Position numbers and translations under genes: made by a program. Below the pieces are notes generated by a model, which had not been told where the DNA came from, ran no database searches, and was given only the letters and a program-made list of their open reading frames with translations. From positions 1-61,186 of the forward strand of contig JALCRK010000019.1 of NCBI GenBank assembly GCA_022652485.1: a stretch of DNA of 61,186 bases, written 5' to 3'. Below, piece after piece: positions 25,872-35,868 of the stretch (positions within the stretch are counted from its first letter, which is position 1; each line of letters starts with the position of its first letter). This stretch comes from Sphingobium sp. (GTDB taxonomy: Bacteria; Pseudomonadota; Alphaproteobacteria; Sphingomonadales; Sphingomonadaceae).

Positions 25872-26545
25872 TCGCCGTCAAACGTCTGCAGAGCCTGTTC
25901 TGGGTGTTGTTCGTGGCGATGGGTGCGCTTTCCGCCTATCTCGTCTCCCTGAAAGTCGCGACCGAGCGCAACGAGCTGATGCGGGTGCGGGCGCAGATCG
26001 CCTCCGCCCGGGCGGACATCCGCTATCTGGAGACGGAATTCAGCGCGCGCGCCAACATGCGCCAGCTTGAGCAGTGGGCGAGCCGGGATTTTCATTATTC
26101 GGCGCTGGGGGCGGACCATTATCTCACCGACGAGCGCCAACTTGCCCACCTCGATGGCCTGCAGCCCAATGGGCCCAATTATGCGCCGCAGCCGGTGCTG
26201 GTCGCGATGATCGAGACCGGCGACCGGGAGCAGGCCGATGCCGCCGCCAGCCAGGCGCAGGCGGATGTCGCCGCGACGACGCCTGTGCGGGTGGCGGTGC
26301 AGGCGCCGGTGGCTCCCGTGGCGAGCGTGTCCGCTCCCGCACCTGTGCCTGCGCCCAAGGCTGTGAAGCAGGTCAAGGATAGCCCGAAAGACCGCGCCCC
26401 GGCTGCCGCGGTGGTCCGGCTTGCGAAGGCGGACAGGTCCGTCAAGGCCGCGCCGGTATCCCGTAAGGCCGAGCGCATGGCGATGCTCGACGCGCAGCTG
26501 CTCGATAGCCGCTCGCTCGGCAAGATCGACCGGGCCGTCCGCTGA
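25868..26545 (+). CDS. ftsL: FtsL-like divisome protein with long C-terminal extension
   Basis: A 225-aa bitopic membrane protein in the ftsL position. One membrane helix at about 7-28 ([20 protein letters not shown]) is followed by a heptad-like coiled coil ([20 protein letters not shown]) and [18 protein letters not shown], which is the FtsL pattern. From about residue 115 the sequence becomes Ala/Pro/Lys-rich and low in complexity, roughly doubling the usual FtsL size. FtsL recruits and activates FtsWI. The name rests on topology and position, since FtsL is poorly conserved. It overlaps rsmH and ftsI. Confidence 0.85.
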   Translation: MIAVKRLQSLFWVLFVAMGALSAYLVSLKVATERNELMRVRAQIASARADIRYLETEFSARANMRQLEQWASRDFHYSALGADHYLTDERQLAHLDGLQPNGPNYAPQPVLVAMIETGDREQADAAASQAQADVAATTPVRVAVQAPVAPVASVSAPAPVPAPKAVKQVKDSPKDRAPAAAVVRLAKADRSVKAAPVSRKAERMAMLDAQLLDSRSLGKIDRAVR

Positions 26546-28248
26546 TGGCGACGATCGTCGTCCGGCATGATCGTCCCCCCGTCCGGCGCGAGAAGCTGAG
26601 CCTGACGGTGATCGCCCATCAGCGGTTGATGCTGATGCTGCTGCTCATCATGGGGATTTGCGCCATCCTCGTGATGCGCCTCGTCTGGATGGGCATTGCC
26701 TCCGGTGGGCGGGATGAGCGGAACGGAAGCCTCGCCGGGCTGCCTCCGCGCGCCGATATCGTGGACAGGAACGGCGTGCCGCTCGCACGGATGATGGATG
26801 CCTACGCGATCTCGGTGCGGCCGGACAAGCTGATCAGCGACCCCTCGGAACTCGCGCGCAAGCTGCACGAGATTTTCCCGGATACGCCGCAGCAGGAGTT
26901 TTACGCGAAGCTCACCGGCAAGGGCTGGGCCTATCTGCGCCACCGCGCGCTGCCTGAGGAAGTGGCGGCGGTGAACGCGCTGGGCGAGATCGGGATCGAG
27001 TTTCCGCGCGAGAAGGAGCGCTTCTATCCGCAGAGCACGCTCGCGGCTCATATGCTCGGCTTTGCGCCGGTCAGGAACGGCGCGGTCTATTCGGGCGGCA
27101 TGGGCGTGGAAGCGGCATTCAACGACCGGCTGGTCGATCCGGCGCGGCGCGGCGATCCGCTGGTGCTTTCCGTCGACAGCCGGGTGCAGGGCGCGCTGGA
27201 GAGCGAGCTCTATTCCGCGATGATGGACCAGAAGGCGAAAGGTGCGACCGGCGTCGTCCTCAACGCCAACACCGGCGAGGTGGTCGCGATGGCGTCCTTC
27301 CCGGTGTTTGATCCCAACAAGCTGGGTGCGGACGCGGACGCGCGGCGCAACAATGTGGTGCAGGCGCGCTACGAGCTGGGATCGACCTTCAAGCCGCTGG
27401 CGGTTGCGGCGGCGATGGATGCCGGCGTCGTCACCTCGATGGGCAAGCTCTATGACGCCACCGCCCCGCTGGCTGTCGGCGGTTATCATATCAAGGATGA
27501 CCATCCGCTTGGCCGCTGGCTCAACGTGCCGGAAATTCTGATTCACAGCTCCAACATCGGCACCGCCCGCATCGCGGACGAGATGGGCTCAGGGCCGATG
27601 CAGAAGGTCTATCGCTCGCTGGAGTTCGATCGCCGCCCGAGCATCGAATTGAAGGAGCGCTTCCCGACGCTGTGGCCGGTGGACTGGGGCCGCATCACCA
27701 ATATGACGGTGGCCTATGGTCATGGCATTGCCGTGACGCCGATCCATCTGGCGAGCGCCTATGCCGCGCTGGTGAACGGGGGCATCTGGCGACCGGCCAC
27801 GCTGCTGAAACGCAATGCGAATGAGGTGCCGCAGGGCCGCCGGGTGTTCTCCGCGGCGACCAGCGCGCGGATGCGCCAGTTGCTGCGCCTCATCGTGATG
27901 TACGGCACGGGCAAGACGGCGGACGCGCCGGGTTATCGCATCGGCGGCAAGACCGGAACGGCGGAAAAGCCCGAAGGCGGCCGCTATTCCCACAATGCCA
28001 ATATCACGACTTTCGCTGCCGCCTTCCCGATGGACAACCCGCAATATGTCGTCGTCAGCATGATGGACGCGCCGCAGGGCAGCAGCAAATATCCCGGCGT
28101 CCGCACGGCGGCCTACACCTCCGCGCCGGTCGTCAAGCAGGTGGTGACGCGCATCGGCCCGATGCTCGGAATTTTGCCCGATCAGCGCCGCGATGTTGAC
28201 ATATCGGAACTTATGCCGCTCCTGTCCCAAGACACAGGAGAAGAGTGA
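26545..28248 (+). CDS. ftsI: Septal peptidoglycan transpeptidase FtsI (PBP3)
   Basis: A 567-aa class B penicillin-binding protein that crosslinks septal peptidoglycan. There is one membrane helix near 29-52 (LMLMLLLIMGICAILVMRL). The transpeptidase motifs are S280-T-F-K283 (ELGSTFKPLA), S335-S-N337 and K469-T-G471 (GGKTGTAEKPEGG). The N-terminal non-penicillin-binding module has RADIVDRNGVPLA. The start overlaps the ftsL stop by one base and the stop overlaps the murE ATG by one base. Confidence 0.96.
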   Translation: MATIVVRHDRPPVRREKLSLTVIAHQRLMLMLLLIMGICAILVMRLVWMGIASGGRDERNGSLAGLPPRADIVDRNGVPLARMMDAYAISVRPDKLISDPSELARKLHEIFPDTPQQEFYAKLTGKGWAYLRHRALPEEVAAVNALGEIGIEFPREKERFYPQSTLAAHMLGFAPVRNGAVYSGGMGVEAAFNDRLVDPARRGDPLVLSVDSRVQGALESELYSAMMDQKAKGATGVVLNANTGEVVAMASFPVFDPNKLGADADARRNNVVQARYELGSTFKPLAVAAAMDAGVVTSMGKLYDATAPLAVGGYHIKDDHPLGRWLNVPEILIHSSNIGTARIADEMGSGPMQKVYRSLEFDRRPSIELKERFPTLWPVDWGRITNMTVAYGHGIAVTPIHLASAYAALVNGGIWRPATLLKRNANEVPQGRRVFSAATSARMRQLLRLIVMYGTGKTADAPGYRIGGKTGTAEKPEGGRYSHNANITTFAAAFPMDNPQYVVVSMMDAPQGSSKYPGVRTAAYTSAPVVKQVVTRIGPMLGILPDQRRDVDISELMPLLSQDTGEE

Positions 28249-29675
28249 TGCGCCTTGATATGCTCGCCGCAGGACTGGCGGGAAATGTGCCGGATCTGGC
28301 CGTGACCGGCTTTGCGATCGACAACCGCAAGGTGGCGAAGGGATGCGTCTTCGGCGCGTTCGAGGGAGCGCGGGTGAATGGCGAGGATTTCATCCCGCAG
28401 GCCGTCGCGGCGGGCGCTGTCGCGGTCGTGGCGCGTCCGCAAGCGAAGGTCGAGGGCGCGGTGCATATCGCGGACGCCAACCCGCGCCGCCTGTTCGCGC
28501 AAATGGCCGCGCGCTTCTTCGCACCCTTTCCGGATGTCTGCGTTGCGGTGACGGGCACCAACGGCAAGACCTCCACCGTCGAGCTGACCCGCCAGCTCTG
28601 GCGCGCGCTGGGGCACAAGTCCGCGTCGATCGGTACGCTGGGGGTCACGACCTCGGTCGATCAGGTGCACACCGGCCTCACGACACCGGATATCGTCACC
28701 TTCCTCTCCAATATGGCGGGGCTGAAGAAGGAGGGCATCACCCACGCCGCCTTTGAGGCATCGAGCCACGGCCTCGCGCAGTATCGCACCGAAGGCTTGC
28801 CGGTGCTGGCGGGCGCGTTCACCAACCTGTCGCGCGATCATCTCGATTATCATGGCACGATGGAGGCCTATTTCGACGCCAAGATGCGCCTGTTCGACGA
28901 GGTGGTGCAGGATGGCGGCGCGGCGGTTGTCTGGGCGGACGACGACAAATCCGCCGATGTCATCGCGCGGGCACAGGCGCGCGGACTGAAGCTCATCACC
29001 GTGGGCGAGACGGGCGAGACGCTGCGCCTGGTAAGCCGCGAGCCGACCGCGCTGGGGCAGAAGCTCGTAATCGCGGCCGAAGGCAAGGAGCACAAGGTCG
29101 ATCTGCCGCTGATCGGTGCCTATCAGGCCGCGAATGTACTGGTCTCTGCTGGTCTTGTGATGGCGAGCGGGACGGAGTGGGCCAGGATCATGCCGCACCT
29201 CTCGCGCCTTGCTCCGGTGCGCGGACGGCTGGAGCGTGCGGTTCTCACCAAGGCAGGCGCGCCGGTCTATGTCGATTATGCGCATACACCCGACGGCCTG
29301 CGTGCCGCGATCGAAGCGCTGCGCCCACACACCAAGGGCCGCCTCATCATCGTTTTCGGCGCGGGCGGGGACCGGGATGCGGGCAAGCGCCCGCTCATGG
29401 GCAACGTGGCGGCGGAACTCGCCGACCATGTGATCGTCACCGACGACAATCCCCGCTCCGAAGACCCAACTGTCATCCGCGCGGCGATCATGGCGGGCGC
29501 TCCGGAGGCGCAAGAGATCGGCGGACGTCGCGCCGCTATCGCTGCGGCCATAGCGCAGGCGGGCGCGCAGGATATCGTGCTGCTCGCCGGCAAGGGGCAT
29601 GAGCAGGGGCAGATCATCGGCGAGCGTGTGCTGCCGTTCGACGATGTCGAGGTCGCGCGGGAGTGCGCGCAGTGA
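28248..29675 (+). CDS. murE: UDP-MurNAc-L-Ala-D-Glu:meso-diaminopimelate ligase
   Basis: Adds meso-DAP to the peptidoglycan precursor in the cytoplasm. The ATP loop is TGTNGKTS (102-109). The carbamylated-lysine region is in HLDYHGTMEAYFDAKMRLF, and DNPR (400-403, TDDNPRSEDP) is the DAP-specificity motif, so the wall is DAP-type. The ATG at 28248 is chosen over a GTG one codon earlier because AGGAGAAG is well placed for it. The length is 475 aa. Confidence 0.96.
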   Translation: MRLDMLAAGLAGNVPDLAVTGFAIDNRKVAKGCVFGAFEGARVNGEDFIPQAVAAGAVAVVARPQAKVEGAVHIADANPRRLFAQMAARFFAPFPDVCVAVTGTNGKTSTVELTRQLWRALGHKSASIGTLGVTTSVDQVHTGLTTPDIVTFLSNMAGLKKEGITHAAFEASSHGLAQYRTEGLPVLAGAFTNLSRDHLDYHGTMEAYFDAKMRLFDEVVQDGGAAVVWADDDKSADVIARAQARGLKLITVGETGETLRLVSREPTALGQKLVIAAEGKEHKVDLPLIGAYQAANVLVSAGLVMASGTEWARIMPHLSRLAPVRGRLERAVLTKAGAPVYVDYAHTPDGLRAAIEALRPHTKGRLIIVFGAGGDRDAGKRPLMGNVAAELADHVIVTDDNPRSEDPTVIRAAIMAGAPEAQEIGGRRAAIAAAIAQAGAQDIVLLAGKGHEQGQIIGERVLPFDDVEVARECAQ

Positions 29676-31054
29676 GTGATGCGCCGCTCTGGACCTCGCG
29701 GGAGATTGCCGAGGCGACCGGAGGCACGGCCTCGGGCGACTTTGCCGTGTCCGGTGTGGCGTTCGACAGCCGTGAGGTCGGGCCGGGAGATCTGTTCATC
29801 GCGCTGAAGGGCGAGGCGACCGACGGCCACAGGTTTATCGACAAGTCCTTTGCGGCAGGGGCGGCGGGTGCGCTGGTGTCCGAACCTATAGACCAGCCGC
29901 ATGTACTGGTGAGCGATACTACCGAGGCTCTGAACGCCCTCGGCCATGCGGCGCGGGCGCGCATGAAGGGCAAGGTGATCGGCGTAACAGGCTCGGTCGG
30001 GAAGACCAGCACCAAGGAGGCGCTGTTCATGGCGCTGGAGCGAGCCAGACGCGGCCCGGTGCATCGCTCGGTGAAGAGCTACAACAACCATGTCGGCGTA
30101 CCGCTGTCGCTCGCCCGGATGCCGCGCGACACCGCGTTCGGCGTGTTCGAGATGGGCATGAACCATGCGGGAGAACTCGCGGCATTGACGCGGATCGTGC
30201 GGCCGCACGTCGCCATCGTCACCGCCATCGCCCCCGCGCATATCGAATATTTCGGCACCGAGGAGGCGATCGCCCGCGCCAAGGCCGAGATCTTCGAGGG
30301 GCTGGAGCCGGGAGGCGTCGCTATCGTTCCGTTCGACAGCCCGCATCGCGTCGTGCTGATCGCCAAGGCGGAGGCGCAAGGAGCGCGGATCGTCACCTTC
30401 GGCTTGAAGCAGGGCGCGGATGTCCATGCGCGCGAAGCCGTGCCTGCGAGCACAGGCGGCACGCTCGTCGTCGCCCAGCTGCCCGAGGCGGAGCTGTGCT
30501 ACACCGTCGCCGCGCCGGGAGAGCATAATGTCTCCAACTCGCTGGCGATCATGGGGGCGGTCGAGGCAGTCGGTGGCGATCTCGCGGCGGCGGGTCTGGC
30601 GCTCGCGGAAATGCCAGGGCTTGCCGGGCGTGGGGCGCGGCACGAGGTGCATGTGCGGGATGGCGACGCGCTGCTGATCGACGAGAGCTACAACGCCAAT
30701 CCGCTTTCGATGCGGGCGACGATCCATCAGCTCGGGCGCGAAAAGGCTGGCCGGCGCATCGCGGTTCTGGGCGCGATGAAGGAGCTGGGCAGCCAGAGCG
30801 CCGGTCTTCATGCCAGCCTCGCCGAGCCGATCGAGGAGGCGAAGATCGATTGCGCCATATTGGTGGGCGAAGAGATGGCGCCGCTGGCGGAGAGGCTTGA
30901 AGGAAAGCTGGCTTTGGCGCATGTGGCCGACGTGATATCGGCACAGGAAAAACTGACGAGCGACGTGCGCGCGGGCGACGTCATTCTCGTCAAGGGGTCC
31001 AACAGCGTCGGGCTGTCGCGACTGGTGGCGGCGCTGGCGGACGGAGAAAGATAA
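29672..31054 (+). CDS. murF: UDP-MurNAc-tripeptide:D-Ala-D-Ala ligase
   Basis: Adds D-Ala-D-Ala to complete the UDP-MurNAc pentapeptide. The ATP loop is TGSVGKTSTKEAL, with FEMGMNHAGE, IAPAHIEYFG and the C-terminal LLIDESYNANPLSMRA typical of MurF. The GTG start at 29672 overlaps the murE stop (GTGA), with GGGAG eight bases upstream; an in-frame GTG three codons earlier is a weaker choice. The length is 460 aa. Three bases separate it from mraY. Confidence 0.96.
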   Translation: MSDAPLWTSREIAEATGGTASGDFAVSGVAFDSREVGPGDLFIALKGEATDGHRFIDKSFAAGAAGALVSEPIDQPHVLVSDTTEALNALGHAARARMKGKVIGVTGSVGKTSTKEALFMALERARRGPVHRSVKSYNNHVGVPLSLARMPRDTAFGVFEMGMNHAGELAALTRIVRPHVAIVTAIAPAHIEYFGTEEAIARAKAEIFEGLEPGGVAIVPFDSPHRVVLIAKAEAQGARIVTFGLKQGADVHAREAVPASTGGTLVVAQLPEAELCYTVAAPGEHNVSNSLAIMGAVEAVGGDLAAAGLALAEMPGLAGRGARHEVHVRDGDALLIDESYNANPLSMRATIHQLGREKAGRRIAVLGAMKELGSQSAGLHASLAEPIEEAKIDCAILVGEEMAPLAERLEGKLALAHVADVISAQEKLTSDVRAGDVILVKGSNSVGLSRLVAALADGER

Positions 31055-31057
31055 GAC

Positions 31058-32128
31058 ATGCTCTATTGGCTGGCACAACAGCTTGAATTTACTGGTGTAT
31101 TGAACCTCATTCGCTATCTGAGCTTTCGGGCGGGCATAGCCGTCGCCACCGCCTTGTTCCTCGGCCTCCTCATCGGTCCAAAGTTCATCGGCTGGCTGCG
31201 GGTGCGGCAGGGCAAGGGGCAGCCGATCCGCTCGGACGGCCCCCAGACCCACCTCGCCAAGCGGGGCACGCCGACGATGGGCGGGCTGATGATCCTCACG
31301 TCCATGCTGGTTTCGGTATTGCTGTGGATGGATCTCTCTTCCACCTATGTCTGGGCCTGCCTTGTGGTGACGATGGGCTTCGGCGCGATCGGCTTTCTCG
31401 ACGATTACGACAAGGTGACGAAGGCGAGCCACAAGGGGCTGTCCGGCAGGTTCCGCCTGGCTGCGGAGTTCCTGATCGCCGGGATCGCGGCGATGCTGAT
31501 CGTGCAGCATAACGGCACTGCGCTTTATGTCCCATTCTGGAACGGTCCTGCCATAGACCTCGGTCTGTTTTATTATGTTTTCGCGGCGTTCGTGATCGTA
31601 TCGTTCGGCAATGCGGTCAACCTCACAGACGGTCTGGATGGGCTGGCGACGATGCCGGTGGTGATCGCCTGCATGGCCTTCACCGCGATCACCTATCTCG
31701 CGGGGCGCGCGGATTTCGCGGCCTATCTCGGCATCCCCCATGTGCCGGGTGCGGGCGACCTTGTGATCCTCACTGGCGCGATGATCGGCGCGGGGCTGGC
31801 GTTCCTGTGGTATAACGCGCCACCTGCCGCGGTGTTCATGGGCGACACCGGCAGCCTCGCGCTGGGCGGCACCATCGGCGTGATCGCGGTGGTGAGCCAT
31901 CACGAGATCGTGCTCGGCATCATCGGCGGGTTGTTCGTGGTCGAGGCGCTGTCGGTCATCATTCAGGTGTTTTTCTACAAGCGCACCGGCAAGCGTGTGT
32001 TCAAGATGGCGCCGATCCACCATCATTTTGAGCAGCTTGGATGGCCGGAAACCACGGTCGTCATCCGCTTCTGGATCGTCTCTTTCGTGCTGGCGCTGGC
32101 AGGCCTCGCCACGCTGAAGCTGCGATGA
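31058..32128 (+). CDS. mraY: Phospho-MurNAc-pentapeptide transferase MraY
   Basis: An integral membrane enzyme that transfers phospho-MurNAc-pentapeptide to undecaprenyl phosphate, giving lipid I. About ten membrane helices are visible. The conserved cytoplasmic motifs are [34 protein letters not shown] and [15 protein letters not shown]. The 356-aa length is normal. The stop overlaps the first possible murD ATG. Confidence 0.97.
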   Translation: MLYWLAQQLEFTGVLNLIRYLSFRAGIAVATALFLGLLIGPKFIGWLRVRQGKGQPIRSDGPQTHLAKRGTPTMGGLMILTSMLVSVLLWMDLSSTYVWACLVVTMGFGAIGFLDDYDKVTKASHKGLSGRFRLAAEFLIAGIAAMLIVQHNGTALYVPFWNGPAIDLGLFYYVFAAFVIVSFGNAVNLTDGLDGLATMPVVIACMAFTAITYLAGRADFAAYLGIPHVPGAGDLVILTGAMIGAGLAFLWYNAPPAAVFMGDTGSLALGGTIGVIAVVSHHEIVLGIIGGLFVVEALSVIIQVFFYKRTGKRVFKMAPIHHHFEQLGWPETTVVIRFWIVSFVLALAGLATLKLR

Positions 32129-32139
32129 AGGGAGGGAGC

Positions 32140-33465
32140 GTGGGGATCGTCTCATCCGTCTTTGCCGGGAAACGCTATGCGGTGCTGGGGCTGGCGCGTT
32201 CCGGGCTCGCGACGGTCGAGTGTCTGGTGACGAGCGGCGCGCATGTGCTCGCGTGGGATAGCCGCGAGGATGCGCGGGAAGCGGTGGCGGGCAAGGCGGA
32301 GATCGCCGATCCGTTGAGCATCGACCTCACCGGCTATGACGGCGTGGTCGTCTCGCCCGGCGTGCCTTTGAACCGGCATCCGATTGCGGAGCACGCAAAG
32401 ACGTGCGGTGTGCCGATCATCGGTGATATCGAGCTGTTCGCGCTGGCGCGGCCGACGCTGCCTGCCCACAGGGTTGTTGGCATCACCGGCACCAACGGCA
32501 AATCGACCACCACCGCGCTCGTTCACCACATCATCGAGACGGCGGGTATCGCCTCGCGCGTGGGCGGCAATATCGGGCTGCCGATCCTGGGGCAGGAGCC
32601 TCTGCCGGCGGGTGGCATCTATGTGCTGGAGCTGTCGAGCTATCAAATCGACCTCACCTACAGCCTCGATTGCGACGTGGCGGTGCTCCTGAACATCACG
32701 CCGGATCATCTCGATCGCTATGACGGGTTCGAGGGGTATTGCGCGTCCAAGGCGCGGCTGTTCACGATGCAGTCCGGTGGCCATCCCGCCATTATCGCGC
32801 TGGACGATGACAACACCCGCGCGATTGCTGCGAACGTGCGAGACCTGAACCCCGTTCACGCGGCGGATATTGCGCCGATCGATCAGGCGCGTTGGCCTGC
32901 GTTGCAGGGGCCGCACAATGCGCAGAATGTCGCGGTGGCGCGGGCCGTCGCGCGCTCGCTGGGCATAGCCGGGGACGCAATCGAGCGAGGCCTTTCCACC
33001 TATGCCGCCTTGCCGCACCGGATGCAGCTGGTGGCGGAGCGCAATGGCGTGCTGTGGATCAACGACAGCAAGGCGACCAATGCCGCCTCTACCGCGCCCG
33101 CGCTGGGCGCCTGGCCGCCGATAAACGGCAAGCCCCGCATCCACTGGATCGTCGGCGGCCTCGCCAAGGCCGATCATCTCGACGAGTGTGTCCCCTATTA
33201 TCCCAATATCAAGGCCGCTTACACCATTGGCGAGGCGGGGCATCGTTATGCCGAGTTGCTCAGCCCCCATATGCCGGTGGATGACAGCGAGATGCTGACC
33301 GCCGCGGTGCGCCGCGCCGCACGGGTGGCGGAGCCGGGCGATGTCGTGCTGTTGTCGCCCGCCTGCGCGAGCTTTGACCAGTTCCGCGATTACGAGGCGC
33401 GGGGCGAAGCGTTTGTTCATTGCGTGGCGGCGCTCGATGAAAGCGAGGCGCACTCCGATGCGTGA
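32140..33465 (+). CDS. murD: UDP-MurNAc-L-Ala:D-Glu ligase
   Basis: Adds D-Glu to UDP-MurNAc-L-Ala. Motifs: N-terminal YAVLGLARSGLATVE, ATP loop ITGTNGKSTTTAL, NITPDHLDRY and NDSKATNAAST. Two starts are possible. GTG at 32140 is preferred because GGGAGGGAG stands just upstream and the result (MGIVSSVFAGKRYAVLG) looks like a normal MurD N-terminus. ATG at 32125 overlaps the mraY stop and adds five residues. The stop lies eight bases inside ftsW. Confidence 0.94.
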   Translation: MGIVSSVFAGKRYAVLGLARSGLATVECLVTSGAHVLAWDSREDAREAVAGKAEIADPLSIDLTGYDGVVVSPGVPLNRHPIAEHAKTCGVPIIGDIELFALARPTLPAHRVVGITGTNGKSTTTALVHHIIETAGIASRVGGNIGLPILGQEPLPAGGIYVLELSSYQIDLTYSLDCDVAVLLNITPDHLDRYDGFEGYCASKARLFTMQSGGHPAIIALDDDNTRAIAANVRDLNPVHAADIAPIDQARWPALQGPHNAQNVAVARAVARSLGIAGDAIERGLSTYAALPHRMQLVAERNGVLWINDSKATNAASTAPALGAWPPINGKPRIHWIVGGLAKADHLDECVPYYPNIKAAYTIGEAGHRYAELLSPHMPVDDSEMLTAAVRRAARVAEPGDVVLLSPACASFDQFRDYEARGEAFVHCVAALDESEAHSDA

Positions 33466-34696
33466 GAGCCGCCCGCGCCGTCCCGTCTTCCGAGCCGGAC
33501 AGATGGTGCGCGATTTCCGCAGCCGCACCGTGCCGCGCGAACGCACCCCGCTGGGCGTGTGGTTTTGGGAGATCGACCGCGTACTGCTGTCGCTCATCTT
33601 CATCCTCATCGCCATCGGGCTGGTGGCGGTGGCGGCGGCGTCTCCAGTCGCGGCAATCGATCGCTCGACTGCCCAAGTGAGCGTCGATCCGCTGATCTAT
33701 TTCTATCGGCAGCTGCTCTGGGTCGCGCTCGGCGTGCCGCTGATGCTCGGCATCTCGATGATGCAGCGGGATCGGGCGCGGCGGCTGGCGATCGGCCTCG
33801 CCTGCTTCTTCCTGTTCACGCTGGTGCTGGTGCCCCTGCTGGGCAGCAGCATCAATGGCGCCAAGCGCTGGATCGACCTTCCGGGGATGCGGTTCCAGCC
33901 CTCGGAGTTTCTGAAGCCTGTCTATGTCGTGACTATTGCGTGGCTGCTTTCGCTAAGGGAGCGCGACGCGGCGCTGCCTGTCATTCCCCTGACCGGCGCG
34001 ATCACCGGCGTCATCGCGCTGTTGCTGATGCGTCAGCCGGACTTCGGGCAGACGGTGATCTTCTGCGGGTGCTGGGCAGCGTTGCTGCTGCTCACGGGTG
34101 TGTCTTGGCGGATCATCGGCATGATGGCGGGCGCGGCGTTCGGCGGGATGGTCCTTGTCTATCTGTTCTATGAAAACGGGCGGCAACGCATCAACGATTT
34201 CCTTGGGCTGGGCATTGTCGAGGATACGGGGCCGGATCAGGTGGAGCTGGCGCACCGCACCATCACCAATGGCGGCTTCGGTGGCGTGGGGCCGGGGCTG
34301 GGGCAGGCGAAGTTCCGCCTTCCGGAAGCGCATACGGATTATATTTTCTCGGTGATCGGCGAGGAATTCGGCCTTATCTCGTGCATTGCGGTGGCGCTGG
34401 TCTATCTCGCCATCATCGTGCGGGTGCTGCTGAAGCTGCTCGATGAGGACAATATTTTCATCCTGCTCGCCGCGGCGGGCCTCACCGTGCAGTTCGGGAT
34501 GCAGGCGATCATCAACATGGGTGTCAATGCACAGATTTTTCCCTCCAAGGGTATGACACTCCCCTTTATCAGCTATGGCGGCTCCTCTATGCTGGCGCTC
34601 TGTATCGGCGTTGGGCTGCTGCTCGCCTTCACCAGGCGGAATCCCTATATGGATGGCAAGCCCCGCGCGGCAAAGACGAATTGGAGTGGCCGATGA
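33458..34696 (+). CDS. ftsW: FtsW, septal peptidoglycan polymerase (SEDS family)
   Basis: A polytopic SEDS glycosyltransferase that polymerises lipid II at the septum with FtsI. The 412-aa protein has about ten membrane helices. Family motifs include NGAKRWIDLPGMRFQPSEF, MRQPDFGQTVIF, RINDFL, GGVGPGLGQAKFRLPEAHTDYIFSVIGEEFG-type sequence and the C-terminal PFISYGGSSM. The basic N-terminus (SRPRRPVFRAGQMVRDFRSR) is cytoplasmic. The ATG lies eight bases inside murD. Confidence 0.96.
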   Translation: MRESRPRRPVFRAGQMVRDFRSRTVPRERTPLGVWFWEIDRVLLSLIFILIAIGLVAVAAASPVAAIDRSTAQVSVDPLIYFYRQLLWVALGVPLMLGISMMQRDRARRLAIGLACFFLFTLVLVPLLGSSINGAKRWIDLPGMRFQPSEFLKPVYVVTIAWLLSLRERDAALPVIPLTGAITGVIALLLMRQPDFGQTVIFCGCWAALLLLTGVSWRIIGMMAGAAFGGMVLVYLFYENGRQRINDFLGLGIVEDTGPDQVELAHRTITNGGFGGVGPGLGQAKFRLPEAHTDYIFSVIGEEFGLISCIAVALVYLAIIVRVLLKLLDEDNIFILLAAAGLTVQFGMQAIINMGVNAQIFPSKGMTLPFISYGGSSMLALCIGVGLLLAFTRRNPYMDGKPRAAKTNWSGR

Positions 34697-35868
34697 GCGT
34701 TACCCGTCACTTCGTTCTCGCCGCAGGCGGGACCGGGGGGCACATGATCCCCGCCCATGCCGTGGCGGAAGAACTGATGGCGCGTGGGCATCATGTCGCT
34801 TTGGTTACGGACGAACGCGGCGCAAAGATCCCTGGCATTTTCGAGAAAGCGGCGGTGCATGTGCTGCCCGCCGGCCGGATGCAGGGCGGGCCGCTGGGCT
34901 GGCTGCGCGGGTTGAAGGGCATCCGCGAAGGGCGCGAGATGGCGCGGCGGATGTATGATAATTTCCAGCCTGCCGTGGTCTGCGGCTTCGGCGGCTATCC
35001 CGCATTGCCTGCGCTGCTGGCGGCGCTGAAAGATGGTGTGCCCACCGTGATCCACGAGCAGAACGCGGTGCTGGGGCGGGTCAACCGTTATCTCGCGGGC
35101 AAGGTCAACGCCATCGCCACCGCCTATCCGCATGTGGAACGGCTGAAGGAGCGATATGAGCCCAAGGTCCATCTTGTCGGCAATCCGGTGCGGGAGGAAG
35201 TGCTCAGCCTTCGTGGCGAGGAATTCCCGGCGCTGACCGACGAGAGCGTCTTCCGCCTGCTGGTGACGGGCGGCAGCCAGGGCGCGAGTATCCTGTCAGA
35301 CGTGGTGCCGGAAGGGCTCTCGATGCTTCCCATCTCGTTGCGCCGCCGCCTGCAGGTGACGCAGCAATGTCGCGCCGAGGATATCGAACGGGTGCGTGCC
35401 ACCTATGCCGAGCTGGAGATCCCGGCGGACCTCGCGACCTACATCACCGACATGCCGGAGAAGCTCTCCTGGGCACACCTCGTCATCGCGCGGGCAGGGG
35501 CATCGACGCTCGCCGAGCTGACCGTCGCCGGGCGGCCCGCGATTCTCATTCCGTTGCCCTCGGCGATGGACGATCACCAGACCGCTAATGTGCGCGAGCT
35601 GGTGGAGGCGGGAGGGGCGCGCTCCATTCCGCAGCAGCATTTCACGCCGGTAGAGCTCGCCAAGCAGATGCAGAAAATGGCGCTAGAGCCGGGCGCGCTG
35701 CAAAACGCCGCCAAGCGCGCATGGAATTGCGGCCGCCCGAACGCCGCGCGCGATATGGCCGATCTTCTCGAATCGATAGGAACCGCTCCGCTGATGAATG
35801 ACCCTGTTACCGTCAAGCCCGTCATTGCCTCGCCCAGCGCGCTGAACCTCGGTGGGGTGCCGGCATGA
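34693..35868 (+). CDS. murG: UDP-GlcNAc:lipid I GlcNAc transferase MurG
   Basis: A peripheral inner-membrane GT28 enzyme that converts lipid I to lipid II. The 391-aa protein has the loops [20 protein letters not shown] and [14 protein letters not shown] and the C-terminal [21 protein letters not shown], with [12 protein letters not shown]. The ATG at 34693 overlaps the ftsW stop (ATGA) and is preferred to a TTG four codons upstream. Confidence 0.96.
   Translation: MSVTRHFVLAAGGTGGHMIPAHAVAEELMARGHHVALVTDERGAKIPGIFEKAAVHVLPAGRMQGGPLGWLRGLKGIREGREMARRMYDNFQPAVVCGFGGYPALPALLAALKDGVPTVIHEQNAVLGRVNRYLAGKVNAIATAYPHVERLKERYEPKVHLVGNPVREEVLSLRGEEFPALTDESVFRLLVTGGSQGASILSDVVPEGLSMLPISLRRRLQVTQQCRAEDIERVRATYAELEIPADLATYITDMPEKLSWAHLVIARAGASTLAELTVAGRPAILIPLPSAMDDHQTANVRELVEAGGARSIPQQHFTPVELAKQMQKMALEPGALQNAAKRAWNCGRPNAARDMADLLESIGTAPLMNDPVTVKPVIASPSALNLGGVPA

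Noticed and set aside
29276..32155. A 959-codon open frame on the minus strand opposite murE-murF-mraY
   Set aside because: It is antisense to three certain genes, its Arg/His-rich composition is typical of the mirror frame of high-GC genes, and it has no recognisable domain.
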